This document shows positions 7,786 to 15,413 of a stretch of 64,000 bases of DNA, one piece after another; within the stretch, counting starts at the first letter, position 1; each line of letters begins with the position of its first letter. The DNA comes from Nocardia spumae (GTDB lineage: Bacteria > Actinomycetota > Actinomycetes > Mycobacteriales > Mycobacteriaceae). The stretch covers positions 6,386,001-6,450,000 of the forward strand of contig NZ_JAJFZL010000001.1 in the NCBI RefSeq assembly GCF_020733635.1, in the 5' to 3' direction. Under the pieces are notes generated by a model, which saw nothing but the letters and a program-made list of their open reading frames with translations, was not told where the DNA came from and searched no databases. Both the position numbers and the translations under genes were made by a program.

Positions 7786-10137
7786 TCAGGGTCGGCGTCG
7801 CGCTGATGGCGCCTGTTCGCCGGGCGCCTCGCCGTCCTCCCCCAACCACGCCGGATGCCACAACCGTCCGGAGTCGGTCCAGTTCATGTACCGCACTGTG
7901 CCCGTCAGTTTCGGCGTCGCCCAGACCGCGTCCTTGCGTTCGTCAGCGGTGAGCTCGTTGACGAACGGGCTGGTTTCGCGCCGCAGCCGACGCAGGCGCG
8001 GGGTGAGTTCGGCCATCGCCCGATCACTGAATCCGGTGCCGACGCGGCCGATGTAGTACAGCTCGCCCTCGTGCCGAACGCCGACCAGTAGCGACGCGAA
8101 TTCCCGTGCGGCACTGCGCCGCCAGCCGCCGACGATCACCTCCTGCGTGCGCCAGTTGCGAGTCTTGATCCAGGTCTGCCCGCGCCGGCCGGGCAGATAC
8201 ACCGAATCCTTACGCTTGGCCACCACCCCCTCGAGTTCGTGTTCGCGACTGTAGGCCAGCGCCTCGGCGCCCCCGCCTTCCAGTCGCGGCGGCACCAGGA
8301 GTGACGGTGCGCGGGCGGCCAATGCCTCCAGCACCCGCCGTCGATCGGCGTAACGTTTGCGAAGCAGTGAGGTGCCGTCCAGATACAGCACATCGAAGGC
8401 GACGAGTACGGCCTGCGCCGCATTCGACTGCAGCAGCGCCAGATTCGCGACTCCCCGCTCGTCGAAGACCACCGCCTCGCCGTCGAGTACGACCCGATGG
8501 CCGCGGAGTTCACGGCCGAGCGAGGCCAGCCGCGGATAGCGATCGGTCACCGTATTGCCCGCGCGGCTGCGCACCACCACGGTCCCGTCATCGATTTCGG
8601 TGATGACCCGGAATCCGTCCCACTTGGTCTCGAAAACCCAATCGCGCGCACCGAGTTTCGCGACATCACCGGGGGTCGCCAGCATCGGTGACAATCCACG
8701 CGGCAGGTCGGCCGAACCTCTCAGACGACCACTGCCCGCACCGCGGACCGGCTCTACCGAGGCATCGCCGCCGGATTCGGATGCCTCGTCCGTCTCGGCC
8801 GCCTGCGACTTCATCAGATGCATCAGCCACTGTGTGCCGCCGGTGCGGATGAATGCGTATCGGCCCGTGAGACGTTCGCCGTGAAATCGCACGATGACCT
8901 CGTCGTCACGCCATTTCTCGGTCTCATAGGTACCGGAATCCCAGACCGTCATCCGGCCGGCGCCGTACTCACCGCGCGGAATGGAGCCGTGGAAATCGAG
9001 ATACTCCAGCGGATGATCCTCGGTGTGCACGGCCAGCCGGTTCTCCGACGGCGAGGTCGGCGGCCCCTTCGGCACCGCCCACGACACCAGCACACCGTCG
9101 CGTTCGAGGCGCACATCCCAGTGCAGCCGCCGCGCATGATGTTCCTGCACCACGTAGCGATTCCCCGGTCCGGCCGCGGGCGGCCCTTTCGGCACCGGTT
9201 CGGGTGTCCGGCCCGGATCGCGCATCGACCGATAGGTCTGCAACGGATCCGGCGCATCGGACTCGTTCCCCGCGGCGGGATCGAGCCCCGCGAGCAGGTC
9301 ACCATCGGCCCGCCAGCGCTCGATCACCTCGTCGAAACGCAACTGGCGCAGATTCTTCCGATCCGCGATCTCGTCCCAGCTGCGCGGCGCGGCCACCGTC
9401 GGATGGTCCCGGCCACGCAGTGAATACGGCGCGATGGTGGTTTTCGACGGGTTGTTCTGACTCCAGTCCAGAAAGATCTTGCCCGGCCGTGCCGCCTTCG
9501 CCATCGTCGCCGTCACCAGCTTGGGATGTAGCTGTTCCAGGCCGGTGGCCAGCTGTTTGGCGACCGTCGACGCCCCGCCGGGACCGAGCACCCGGTCCAG
9601 CGGCACGTAGACGTGTATTCCCTTACTTCCACTGGTGACCGGGTAGGCGTCGAGTCCGGCATCGCGCACGGTGTCGCGAATCCACAGGGCCACCGACGCG
9701 CAATCGGCGAGTTCCACTCCGGGGCCGGGATCCAGATCGAAGACCAGGCGGGTCACCGGACCCGGCGACGCACCGGCGAAACGCCATTGCGGCACATGTA
9801 TTTCCAGCGCCGCCTGCTGTCCCAGCCAGGCCAGCCCGGCCACCGAATCGATGACCGGATACTGCACCCGACGACCGGAATGTTCGATCGATCGGCGTGC
9901 GATCCACTTCGGTGCGTGCGCTGCCAGATTCTTCTCGAAGAACGATGATTCGCCCACACCGTTGGGCCACCGCTTGCGCGTCACCGGGCGATCGGCGATA
10001 TGGGGCAGCAGGGCCGGGGCGATGGTGGTGAAGTACTCGACCACCTCCCCCTTGGTGGTGCCGGTCGCCGGATACAGGACCTTGTCGAGGTTGGTCAGAC
10101 CGACCTCGATGCCCCCGAAATCGCGGCGCGCCGCCAT
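7786..10137 (-). CDS. ligD: ATP-dependent DNA ligase D (polymerase-phosphoesterase-ligase)
   Basis: A 783-aa multidomain LigD of non-homologous end joining. Domains in order: primase-polymerase (about 1-290; catalytic FDLDPG at 133-138 and SGSKGIHVYVPL at 169-180), 3'-phosphoesterase (about 320-445; HHARRLHWDVRLE), and ATP-dependent ligase (about 480-783; adenylated lysine in KWDGFR at 505-510). This Pol-PE-Lig order matches M. tuberculosis LigD. The start is MAARRDF at 10137, giving family length; longer in-frame readings run into the antitoxin gene. Its partner Ku is not encoded anywhere in the window. Residues 445-480, between the phosphoesterase and ligase, are a low-complexity Ser/Gly/Glu linker. 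Confidence 0.95.
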   Translation of the reverse strand: MAARRDFGGIEVGLTNLDKVLYPATGTTKGEVVEYFTTIAPALLPHIADRPVTRKRWPNGVGESSFFEKNLAAHAPKWIARRSIEHSGRRVQYPVIDSVAGLAWLGQQAALEIHVPQWRFAGASPGPVTRLVFDLDPGPGVELADCASVALWIRDTVRDAGLDAYPVTSGSKGIHVYVPLDRVLGPGGASTVAKQLATGLEQLHPKLVTATMAKAARPGKIFLDWSQNNPSKTTIAPYSLRGRDHPTVAAPRSWDEIADRKNLRQLRFDEVIERWRADGDLLAGLDPAAGNESDAPDPLQTYRSMRDPGRTPEPVPKGPPAAGPGNRYVVQEHHARRLHWDVRLERDGVLVSWAVPKGPPTSPSENRLAVHTEDHPLEYLDFHGSIPRGEYGAGRMTVWDSGTYETEKWRDDEVIVRFHGERLTGRYAFIRTGGTQWLMHLMKSQAAETDEASESGGDASVEPVRGAGSGRLRGSADLPRGLSPMLATPGDVAKLGARDWVFETKWDGFRVITEIDDGTVVVRSRAGNTVTDRYPRLASLGRELRGHRVVLDGEAVVFDERGVANLALLQSNAAQAVLVAFDVLYLDGTSLLRKRYADRRRVLEALAARAPSLLVPPRLEGGGAEALAYSREHELEGVVAKRKDSVYLPGRRGQTWIKTRNWRTQEVIVGGWRRSAAREFASLLVGVRHEGELYYIGRVGTGFSDRAMAELTPRLRRLRRETSPFVNELTADERKDAVWATPKLTGTVRYMNWTDSGRLWHPAWLGEDGEAPGEQAPSARRRP

Positions 10138-10157
10138 ATCCGCAGTGTAGAGGGAGA

Positions 10158-10198
10158 ACGGGCCCCGCCGGAGGAGCGAAACCTCCGATGGGACCCGT
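10158..10198 (-). terminator. Hairpin between antitoxin-like gene and ligD
   Basis: CGGAGG (10169-10174) pairs with CCTCCG (10182-10187) around a 7-nt loop. An outer, imperfect stem ACGGG...CCCGT extends it. It sits between the stop of the antitoxin-like gene and the ligD start, both on the minus strand, so it may terminate or attenuate the upstream operon. Confidence 0.45.
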
Positions 10199-10232
10199 CG
10201 TCGCTCGGCGAGTGACTTCGCCTGTGTCCCGC

Positions 10233-10511
10233 TCAGCCCTCCGGCGGCTGCGGCGCCTGCGGCGGCGTGGCCGGTGGGGTCTGCGGAGTCTGCGGCGGTT
10301 CGGGCGTCGGGGTGGTGCCGCCGTCCTGCTCCGGGATGCTCTTCTTGATGGCGTCGGTGCCCTTGCCGATGTGATCGGAGTACTTTCCGCCGGTCTTCTC
10401 GTTGATGAAGCCACCAGCCTTGTCGACGGCACCGTGGATCTTCTCGGCATTCTCGGAGGCGACATCGCGCCCCTTGCCCATCAAGCCCTTGAGCGTATCC
10501 ATCAAGCTCAT
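10233..10511 (-). CDS. MT0933/Rv0909-family antitoxin-like protein
   Basis: A 92-aa protein. The N-terminal half (MSLMDTLKGLMGKG, then AVDKAGGFINEKTGGKYSDH) matches the MT0933-like antitoxin family, whose hallmark is DKAG..(I/V)(N/D)EKTGGKY. The C-terminal third is Pro/Thr-rich (PTPEPPQTPQTPPAT), unlike the charged tail I recall for Rv0909. In M. tuberculosis the antitoxin precedes a START-like toxin gene (Rv0910). Here ligD follows instead and no toxin is visible, so a toxin-neutralising role is doubtful. The upstream MBL-fold gene ends 32 bp before, in keeping with the Rv0905-Rv0906-Rv0909 order recalled from M. tuberculosis. Confidence 0.8.
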   Translation of the reverse strand: MSLMDTLKGLMGKGRDVASENAEKIHGAVDKAGGFINEKTGGKYSDHIGKGTDAIKKSIPEQDGGTTPTPEPPQTPQTPPATPPQAPQPPEG

Positions 10512-10543
10512 GAAGCCCACTCCTCCACTCGTCGATTGTGTTC

Positions 10544-11707
10544 CTAGCGCACATCCTCCCACCACGAGACCTGCGGTGATGCCGCATTTGTATCAATCCG
10601 CTCGCCCGGGAGGGGCACTGTGACCGGAGTACCCGCCGCGCGGGCAGCGGTAACCAGTCGACGGACAGGTTCCGACCAACCGTGGAAGGCCAGATTGAAG
10701 GTGGCCCAGTGGATGGGCACCAGCATCCCGTACCGCGCGTCGCCGACGCATACATCGGCGTGGGCGCGCACGGCCTCCTCGGGGTTCATGTGCACATCCG
10801 GCCAGTGCACGTCGTAGGCGCCGATCGGCAGCAGCGTCAGATCGAACGGGCCGTAGGTGGCGCCGATCTCCGCGAACGCCTTGGTGTAGCCGGTGTCGCC
10901 ACCGAAGTAGGCCCGCCGGCGCGGCCCCGCGAACACCCACGATGCCCACAGTGTGGTGTTGCGGGTCAGGCCGCGGCCGGAGAAGTGCCGCGCCTCGGTG
11001 CAGGTGACGGTCAGTTCGCCGCCATCGGCCCGGGTGATCGACGTCGAAGTGCCCCAGTCCAATTCGATGATGCGCGCGTCGGGCACCTGCCACTTCCGCA
11101 GATGTGCGCCGATCCCGATGGGCACCACGAAAGGCGCGTCCTGACTCGCCACGAGCGCCCGCACGGTCTCGCGATCGAGGTGGTCGTAGTGGTCGTGCGA
11201 GATGACCACCGCGTCGACGGGCGGCAGCTCCGACAGCGGCGCCGGCACCGGATGCAGGCGAGCCGGCCCGACCAGCGGCGACGGCGAGACCCGCTCACTC
11301 CAGACCGGATCGGTGAGGACGCGGAAGCCGTCCACCTCGAGCAGGGCCGTGGCGTGGCCGAACCAGGTCACGGCCAGCTCGGCCGCCTGTTCCGGATGAC
11401 TGGCGGTCGCCAGCGGGATATCCGCCGGCGGCCGGCCCACATCACGCCGGGTCAGCGCCGACAGCAGCAGCGACAACCCGGAACCGGGCGCGATCTGCGT
11501 ACTGGGCTCGGTGTTGTGGAACTGCCGGTTGCGATAGCTGGCCGACCCGGCGGCCAGCGGTGCGACGGCGGCGGCGGACGCGCCCATCTCGACGGGAATC
11601 CGCCATGCCGCCCGCGCCACCCAGCGCAGTCCGACCAACCCGGCAGCGGCCACCGCCGTGCGCCGTACCGTCGCGGCGGTACCCCTGGCGAAACCTCTGC
11701 CGGCCAT
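10544..11707 (-). CDS. MBL-fold metal-dependent hydrolase (Rv0906-like)
   Basis: A 387-aa metallo-beta-lactamase-fold protein. The zinc motif HDHYDH (HxHxDH) is present, with later ligands in TEARHFSGRG and GGDTGY and the C-terminal PIHWATFNLAFH. This architecture matches the UlaG/NAPE-PLD-like branch, including M. tuberculosis Rv0906; bacterial members are thought to hydrolyse phosphodiester-type or lactone substrates, not beta-lactams. The N terminus has a hydrophobic stretch (AVAAAGLVGLRWVARAAW), perhaps a membrane anchor. Its ATG overlaps the echA6 stop (ATGA), so it is co-translated with echA6. Confidence 0.87.
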   Translation of the reverse strand: MAGRGFARGTAATVRRTAVAAAGLVGLRWVARAAWRIPVEMGASAAAVAPLAAGSASYRNRQFHNTEPSTQIAPGSGLSLLLSALTRRDVGRPPADIPLATASHPEQAAELAVTWFGHATALLEVDGFRVLTDPVWSERVSPSPLVGPARLHPVPAPLSELPPVDAVVISHDHYDHLDRETVRALVASQDAPFVVPIGIGAHLRKWQVPDARIIELDWGTSTSITRADGGELTVTCTEARHFSGRGLTRNTTLWASWVFAGPRRRAYFGGDTGYTKAFAEIGATYGPFDLTLLPIGAYDVHWPDVHMNPEEAVRAHADVCVGDARYGMLVPIHWATFNLAFHGWSEPVRRLVTAARAAGTPVTVPLPGERIDTNAASPQVSWWEDVR

Positions 11708-12432
11708 CAGCGGCCCACGAACTTCGCCGCGCGCTTCTGCTCCCGCGCCAGCCGCGCCTCTTCGGCGTCGGCGCTGCGCCAGGCCGCCTCCAGGGCAGCC
11801 CGCTGTTCGGGAGTGTCCTCACCGCGAGTGCCGTCGTCGTTGAACACCAATTTCAGATGCCGCAGCGACAGCGGTGCGAGTTCGGCGATCGACTTCGCCC
11901 ATTCCTGCGCGTCGGCCAGCGTCCCGATCCGGTTCGCGAAGCCGAAAGCGTATGCGTCCGAGGCCGATACCGACTCCGCACCCATCAGCACGGTACGGGC
12001 GGGACCACCGCCGATCAGGGCGGCGAGCCGGCGCACCGTCCAGCGATCCACCGAGATGCCCAGCTTCGCGGCCGGGACGGCGATATAGGAATCGGGACTC
12101 ATCACCCGCAGGTCCGACGCCAGGGCCAACTGCACCCCGGCCCCCAGCGCACCGCCGTTGATCGCGGCGATGACCGGCACCGGCACCGTTTCGATCGTCC
12201 GCAGCAGGTCGACCAGTCCGGCGAGGAAATCCTGTGAGTACACCCCCGACAGATCGGCGCCCGCGCTGAAGATCGGTCCCTGACCGGTCAGCACGATCAC
12301 CCGCGCATCCGCCGCCGCGGACACGACCGCATCGCGCAACGCCGCCACCAACTCGTCGTTGAGGGCGTTGCGGCGCTGCGGGCGCTGCAATTCGATGGTG
12401 ACCACGTCACCATCCCGGCTCACTGCCAGCAT
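11707..12432 (-). CDS. echA6: Enoyl-CoA hydratase-family protein EchA6
   Basis: A 241-aa crotonase-fold protein. Seen: the LQRPQRRNALN N-terminal motif, oxyanion loop FSAGADLSG, and NGGALGAGVQLALASD. The two glutamates that catalyse hydration in true hydratases appear replaced: Gln in GAGVQL and Ala in VPAAKLG. M. tuberculosis EchA6 is reported to be a non-hydrating acyl-CoA shuttle to FAS-II for mycolic acid synthesis, which fits this loss. GGAGAGG lies 4 nt before the ATG at 12432, so that start is preferred over 12447. It overlaps the MBL-fold gene by ATGA and begins a minus-strand run that leads to ligD. Confidence 0.85.
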   Translation of the reverse strand: MLAVSRDGDVVTIELQRPQRRNALNDELVAALRDAVVSAAADARVIVLTGQGPIFSAGADLSGVYSQDFLAGLVDLLRTIETVPVPVIAAINGGALGAGVQLALASDLRVMSPDSYIAVPAAKLGISVDRWTVRRLAALIGGGPARTVLMGAESVSASDAYAFGFANRIGTLADAQEWAKSIAELAPLSLRHLKLVFNDDGTRGEDTPEQRAALEAAWRSADAEEARLAREQKRAAKFVGR

Positions 12433-12550
12433 CTGACCTCTCCCCATTCGCGCGGTTCTCGAGACCGTGGGCGTGTCTCACCACACCCGCCGGTCGGTAT
12501 CGACCCTTTCACTGTATGTGGCGGACCGTTGCCGCAGCGCACCCGACGCG

Positions 12551-12556
12551 TACTGT
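12551..12556 (+). promoter_or_regulatory. -10 box of a leaderless transcript (FMO gene)
   Basis: TACTGT, then 7 nt, then the GTG at 12564. This spacing places the transcription start at the start codon, and no ribosome site precedes it. It supports GTG 12564 over the in-frame ATG at 12516. Confidence 0.5.
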
Positions 12557-12563
12557 GACGGCG

Positions 12564-13757
12564 GTGACCGAACCCGATTTCGAGATTGTGGTGATCGGCG
12601 CCGGCCAGGCCGGACTGTCGGTCGGTTATCACCTGCGGCGACTGGGCCTCACACCGGAACGCGATTTCCTGATCGTCGACCACTCTCCGGGTCCGGGTGG
12701 CGCCTGGCAGTTCCGCTGGCCCTCATTGACATTGAGCACGGTGAACCGGGTCCACGACCTGCCCGGGATGTCGTTCACCGAAACCCTGCCGCCCGGTTCG
12801 GATTCCGTGCCCGCGGCCACGGCGGTGCCGCATTACTTCGATCTGTACGAGAAGAGGTCCGAACTGAGGGTGCGGCGACCGGTTTCGGTCCGGGTGGTCT
12901 GCGACCGGGCCAGTACCGCGACCTGCCCCGGCGCCCAGGTCGACGGACTCTTGCACGTCGAGACCGAGATCTCCGAAAAGCATTCGGGCACAGCGGATTC
13001 CGTGAACGAGAGCCGGCCGGCGGCAGCACCCGGCCCGATCACCACGGTACGCACCCGCGGACTGATCAATGCGACCGGAACCTGGGAGAAACCGTTCATT
13101 CCGTACTATCCGGGCGCGGAGACCTTCGCGGGCCGGCAGCTGCACGCCCACGACTACCACAGCGCCGCCGAGTTCGCCGGCAAACATGTCGTGGTCGTCG
13201 GCGCGGGCATCTCGGCCGTCCAGCTCCTGGACGAGATCTCACAGGTCACCAGCACCACCTGGGTGTCACGGACCGAGCCACGCTGGCGCGAGGGGCCCTT
13301 CGGCCCCGAGGACGGCCGGCGGGCGGTAGCCATGGTCGAAGACCGGGTCCGGCGCGGACTGCCGCCGCGGTCGGTGGTGTCGGTCACCGGGCTGCCGGTC
13401 GACGACCGGATCCGCGCCGCTCGCGCCCGCGGCGCCCTGACCTGGCATCCGTTGTTCGCGCGGATCGAGCCGGAGGGTGTGCGCTGGGCCGACGGCACCT
13501 TCCGGCCGGCTCAGGTGATCCTGTGGGCGACCGGTTTCCGCAGCGCCCTCGATCACCTGGCGCCGCTGCGCCTGCGCGGGCCCGGCGGCGGCATCACGAT
13601 GACGGGCCGGCTCGCGACCGAGGTCGCCGCCGACCCGCGCATTCACCTGATCGGATACGGCCCATCGGCCAGCACCATCGGTGCCAATCGCGCGGGCCGG
13701 GCCGCCGCCGTGGAGCTCACGCGCCACCTCGGGATCGGACACTCCGTGCCCGAGTGA
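12564..13757 (+). CDS. Flavin-containing monooxygenase-type NAD(P)/FAD-binding protein
   Basis: About 397 aa. Seen: FAD motif VVIGAGQAGLSVG at the N terminus, an FMO fingerprint FAGRQLHAHDYH (FxGxxxHxxxY) in the middle, a second nucleotide motif VVVGAGISAVQ directly after it, and WATGFRSALDHL. These define an NADPH-dependent FMO acting on heteroatoms, distinct from the Baeyer-Villiger-type enzyme at 2407. A poorly conserved stretch around ETEISEKHSGTADSVNESRP looks like an insertion before the FMO motif. Divergent from echA6 and convergent with the aldo/keto reductase; no operon partner. The substrate is unknown. Confidence 0.85.
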   Translation: MTEPDFEIVVIGAGQAGLSVGYHLRRLGLTPERDFLIVDHSPGPGGAWQFRWPSLTLSTVNRVHDLPGMSFTETLPPGSDSVPAATAVPHYFDLYEKRSELRVRRPVSVRVVCDRASTATCPGAQVDGLLHVETEISEKHSGTADSVNESRPAAAPGPITTVRTRGLINATGTWEKPFIPYYPGAETFAGRQLHAHDYHSAAEFAGKHVVVVGAGISAVQLLDEISQVTSTTWVSRTEPRWREGPFGPEDGRRAVAMVEDRVRRGLPPRSVVSVTGLPVDDRIRAARARGALTWHPLFARIEPEGVRWADGTFRPAQVILWATGFRSALDHLAPLRLRGPGGGITMTGRLATEVAADPRIHLIGYGPSASTIGANRAGRAAAVELTRHLGIGHSVPE

Positions 13758-13790
13758 CTCGGTCCGGGGCTCACACTCCGGCCCTATGCC

Positions 13791-14645
13791 TCAGTCGAGG
13801 CCCATCGCGAAGGTGTCGGGGTCGGGGCCGACCCGGGTTCCGGTGTCGAGTGCGCTGATCGTCGTCATCTGGTCAGCGTCCAGTTCGAACCCGAAGACAT
13901 CGAAATTCTCCCGGATGCGATCAGCGTGCACCGACTTCGGGATCACGATATTGCCCAGCTGCAGATGCCAGCGGATCAGCACCTGCGCGGGCGTGCGGCC
14001 GATCTGCTCGGCGATGGCGCCGACGGTGGGATCCTTCAGTTCGGCGCCCTGCCCCAGCGGGCTCCACGCCTCGGTGGCGATCCCGTGCTCGGCGTGGAAC
14101 GCGCGCAGCGTCGTCTGCGCGAGCGCCGGATGCAGCTCGATCTGGTTGACCACGGGCACCTCGCCGGTCTCCGCGATCAGCCGCCGCAGATGTTCGATCT
14201 GGAAGTTCGAGACACCGATCGACCCGATCCGGCCCGCCGCCTTCAGCGACTGGAACGCGCGGAAGGTGTCGACGTACCGGTCGGCCGCCGCGACCGGCCA
14301 GTGGATCAGATACAGGTCCAGATACTCGAGCCCGAGCTTGTCCATACTCGCGTCGAACGCCCGCAGCGTGGAGTCGTAGCCCTGATCGGAGTTCCACAGC
14401 TTGGTGGTGACGAACACCTCGTCGCGCGCGAGCCCGGATTCCGCGATCGCCCGACCGACCTCGGCCTCGTTCCCGTAGGCCGCCGCCGTGTCGATACTGC
14501 GATACCCCGCTGCCAGGGCCGACGTCACAGCCTCGGCCGTCTCCCCCTCCGGCACCTGGAACACGCCGAACCCCAGCCGGGGGATCAGATGACCGTCATT
14601 GAGGATCACCGACGGGACTGGGCCGCTCTCGCTGCGAAAGGTCAC
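13791..14645 (-). CDS. Aldo/keto reductase
   Basis: A 284-aa NADPH-dependent (beta/alpha)8 aldo/keto reductase. The catalytic tetrad is visible: Asp and Tyr in YRSIDTAAAYGNE, Lys in VFVTTKLWN, His in LYLIHWP. The cofactor motif IPKSVHADRIREN is near the C terminus. It reduces aldehydes or ketones; physiological substrate unknown, with 2,5-diketo-D-gluconate reductase-like members the closest in style. The start is GTG at 14645, since a TACGGT -10 box lies exactly 7 nt upstream (leaderless) and the length then fits the family. Confidence 0.88.
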   Translation of the reverse strand: MTFRSESGPVPSVILNDGHLIPRLGFGVFQVPEGETAEAVTSALAAGYRSIDTAAAYGNEAEVGRAIAESGLARDEVFVTTKLWNSDQGYDSTLRAFDASMDKLGLEYLDLYLIHWPVAAADRYVDTFRAFQSLKAAGRIGSIGVSNFQIEHLRRLIAETGEVPVVNQIELHPALAQTTLRAFHAEHGIATEAWSPLGQGAELKDPTVGAIAEQIGRTPAQVLIRWHLQLGNIVIPKSVHADRIRENFDVFGFELDADQMTTISALDTGTRVGPDPDTFAMGLD

Positions 14646-14955
14646 CACTCCGACCGTAGAAGCGCTCGGCCGACCCGTCAACGACAGCCACCTGCGTGTT
14701 CGCAGGTGAGCATGCCGACACCGGCGTCTCCGGCCACCGGCGATCGCGGGCCGGGGGTCGGCGCGCCGGCGTCCGCGACCCGCGGTTGCCGACGATCCCG
14801 CCGTGGCGGGCCCGCGTTCCGGCCGCGACGCCGGAGCGGACGGCTTTCCAGCCACGAGAAGATGTAAAACGCTGTCGGTCAACAGGATTGGATACCGTTA
14901 CCGTCGGCTGGGCCGAGTCGACGGCCGAGTCCTCGTGCGGGAAGGACACCGACAG
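14646..14955. other. 310-bp divergent intergenic region
   Basis: It separates the aldo/keto reductase from the secreted-protein gene. It contains the leaderless -10 of the former (TACGGT on the minus strand, 14653-14658) and a very GC-rich stretch around 14715-14835 with several short inverted repeats. I see no credible gene in it. Confidence 0.5.
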
Positions 14956-15399
14956 ATGACAGCGCGACGAACCGTGGCGAGATTACTGGTGTCGGCAGTG
15001 GCCGCCGTGCTGGCCTGCGGAATGGGAGCGACCGCGGCACAGGCCGACCCGCTGCCCCAGTGGGCGCCGTTCGGGACCACGTTGTACACCTTCGGCGACG
15101 CCAATTTCTGCGCGGGCACGATCGGGGTGGCCGTGGAAGCCGCACCCCGCGCGCCCGGACATGTGCTCGCGCACGTCACACCGATGGGCTACCAGCGAGG
15201 CCCCTGCGGTAATCACGTGATGCTGGGCTGGGTCGGTTCGGCCGGCGCGCGGGCCCAGGATGTCTACGTACGCACCGACGCGGCACCGGGCGAGACGGTG
15301 ACGGTGGACCTGTGGATCGGGATGGGCCCGGCCAAGATCATGGCGGATACGTGGCCGATACAGGGGCCGTTCGCGGAGTGGTATCTGCTGGTGCCCTGA
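14956..15399 (+). CDS. Small secreted protein of unknown function
   Basis: A 147-aa protein, not assigned. Seen: a signal peptide RRTVARLLVSAVAAVLACG ending near TAAQA/DP, then a compact beta-rich domain starting at FGTTLYTFGDANFCAG, with two cysteines (FCAG, GPCGNH) that could form a disulphide. It ends WYLLVP. A GGAAGGA lies about 10 nt before the ATG. Similar short exported proteins with a T.Y..GDANFC core occur in Nocardia and mycobacteria as I recall, all uncharacterised. It converges on accD3. Confidence 0.75.
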   Translation: MTARRTVARLLVSAVAAVLACGMGATAAQADPLPQWAPFGTTLYTFGDANFCAGTIGVAVEAAPRAPGHVLAHVTPMGYQRGPCGNHVMLGWVGSAGARAQDVYVRTDAAPGETVTVDLWIGMGPAKIMADTWPIQGPFAEWYLLVP

Positions 15400-15413
15400 C
15401 TCCCGGCTGTGGA

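Noticed and set aside
10138..10755. A 206-residue N-terminal extension of LigD
   Set aside because: The in-frame extension reads through the antitoxin gene and hairpin and has no LigD similarity; MAARRDF is the family start.
14715..14835. GC-rich inverted repeats suggesting a structured RNA
   Set aside because: The stems are short and overlapping, as expected by chance in very GC-rich DNA; no known RNA motif is visible.
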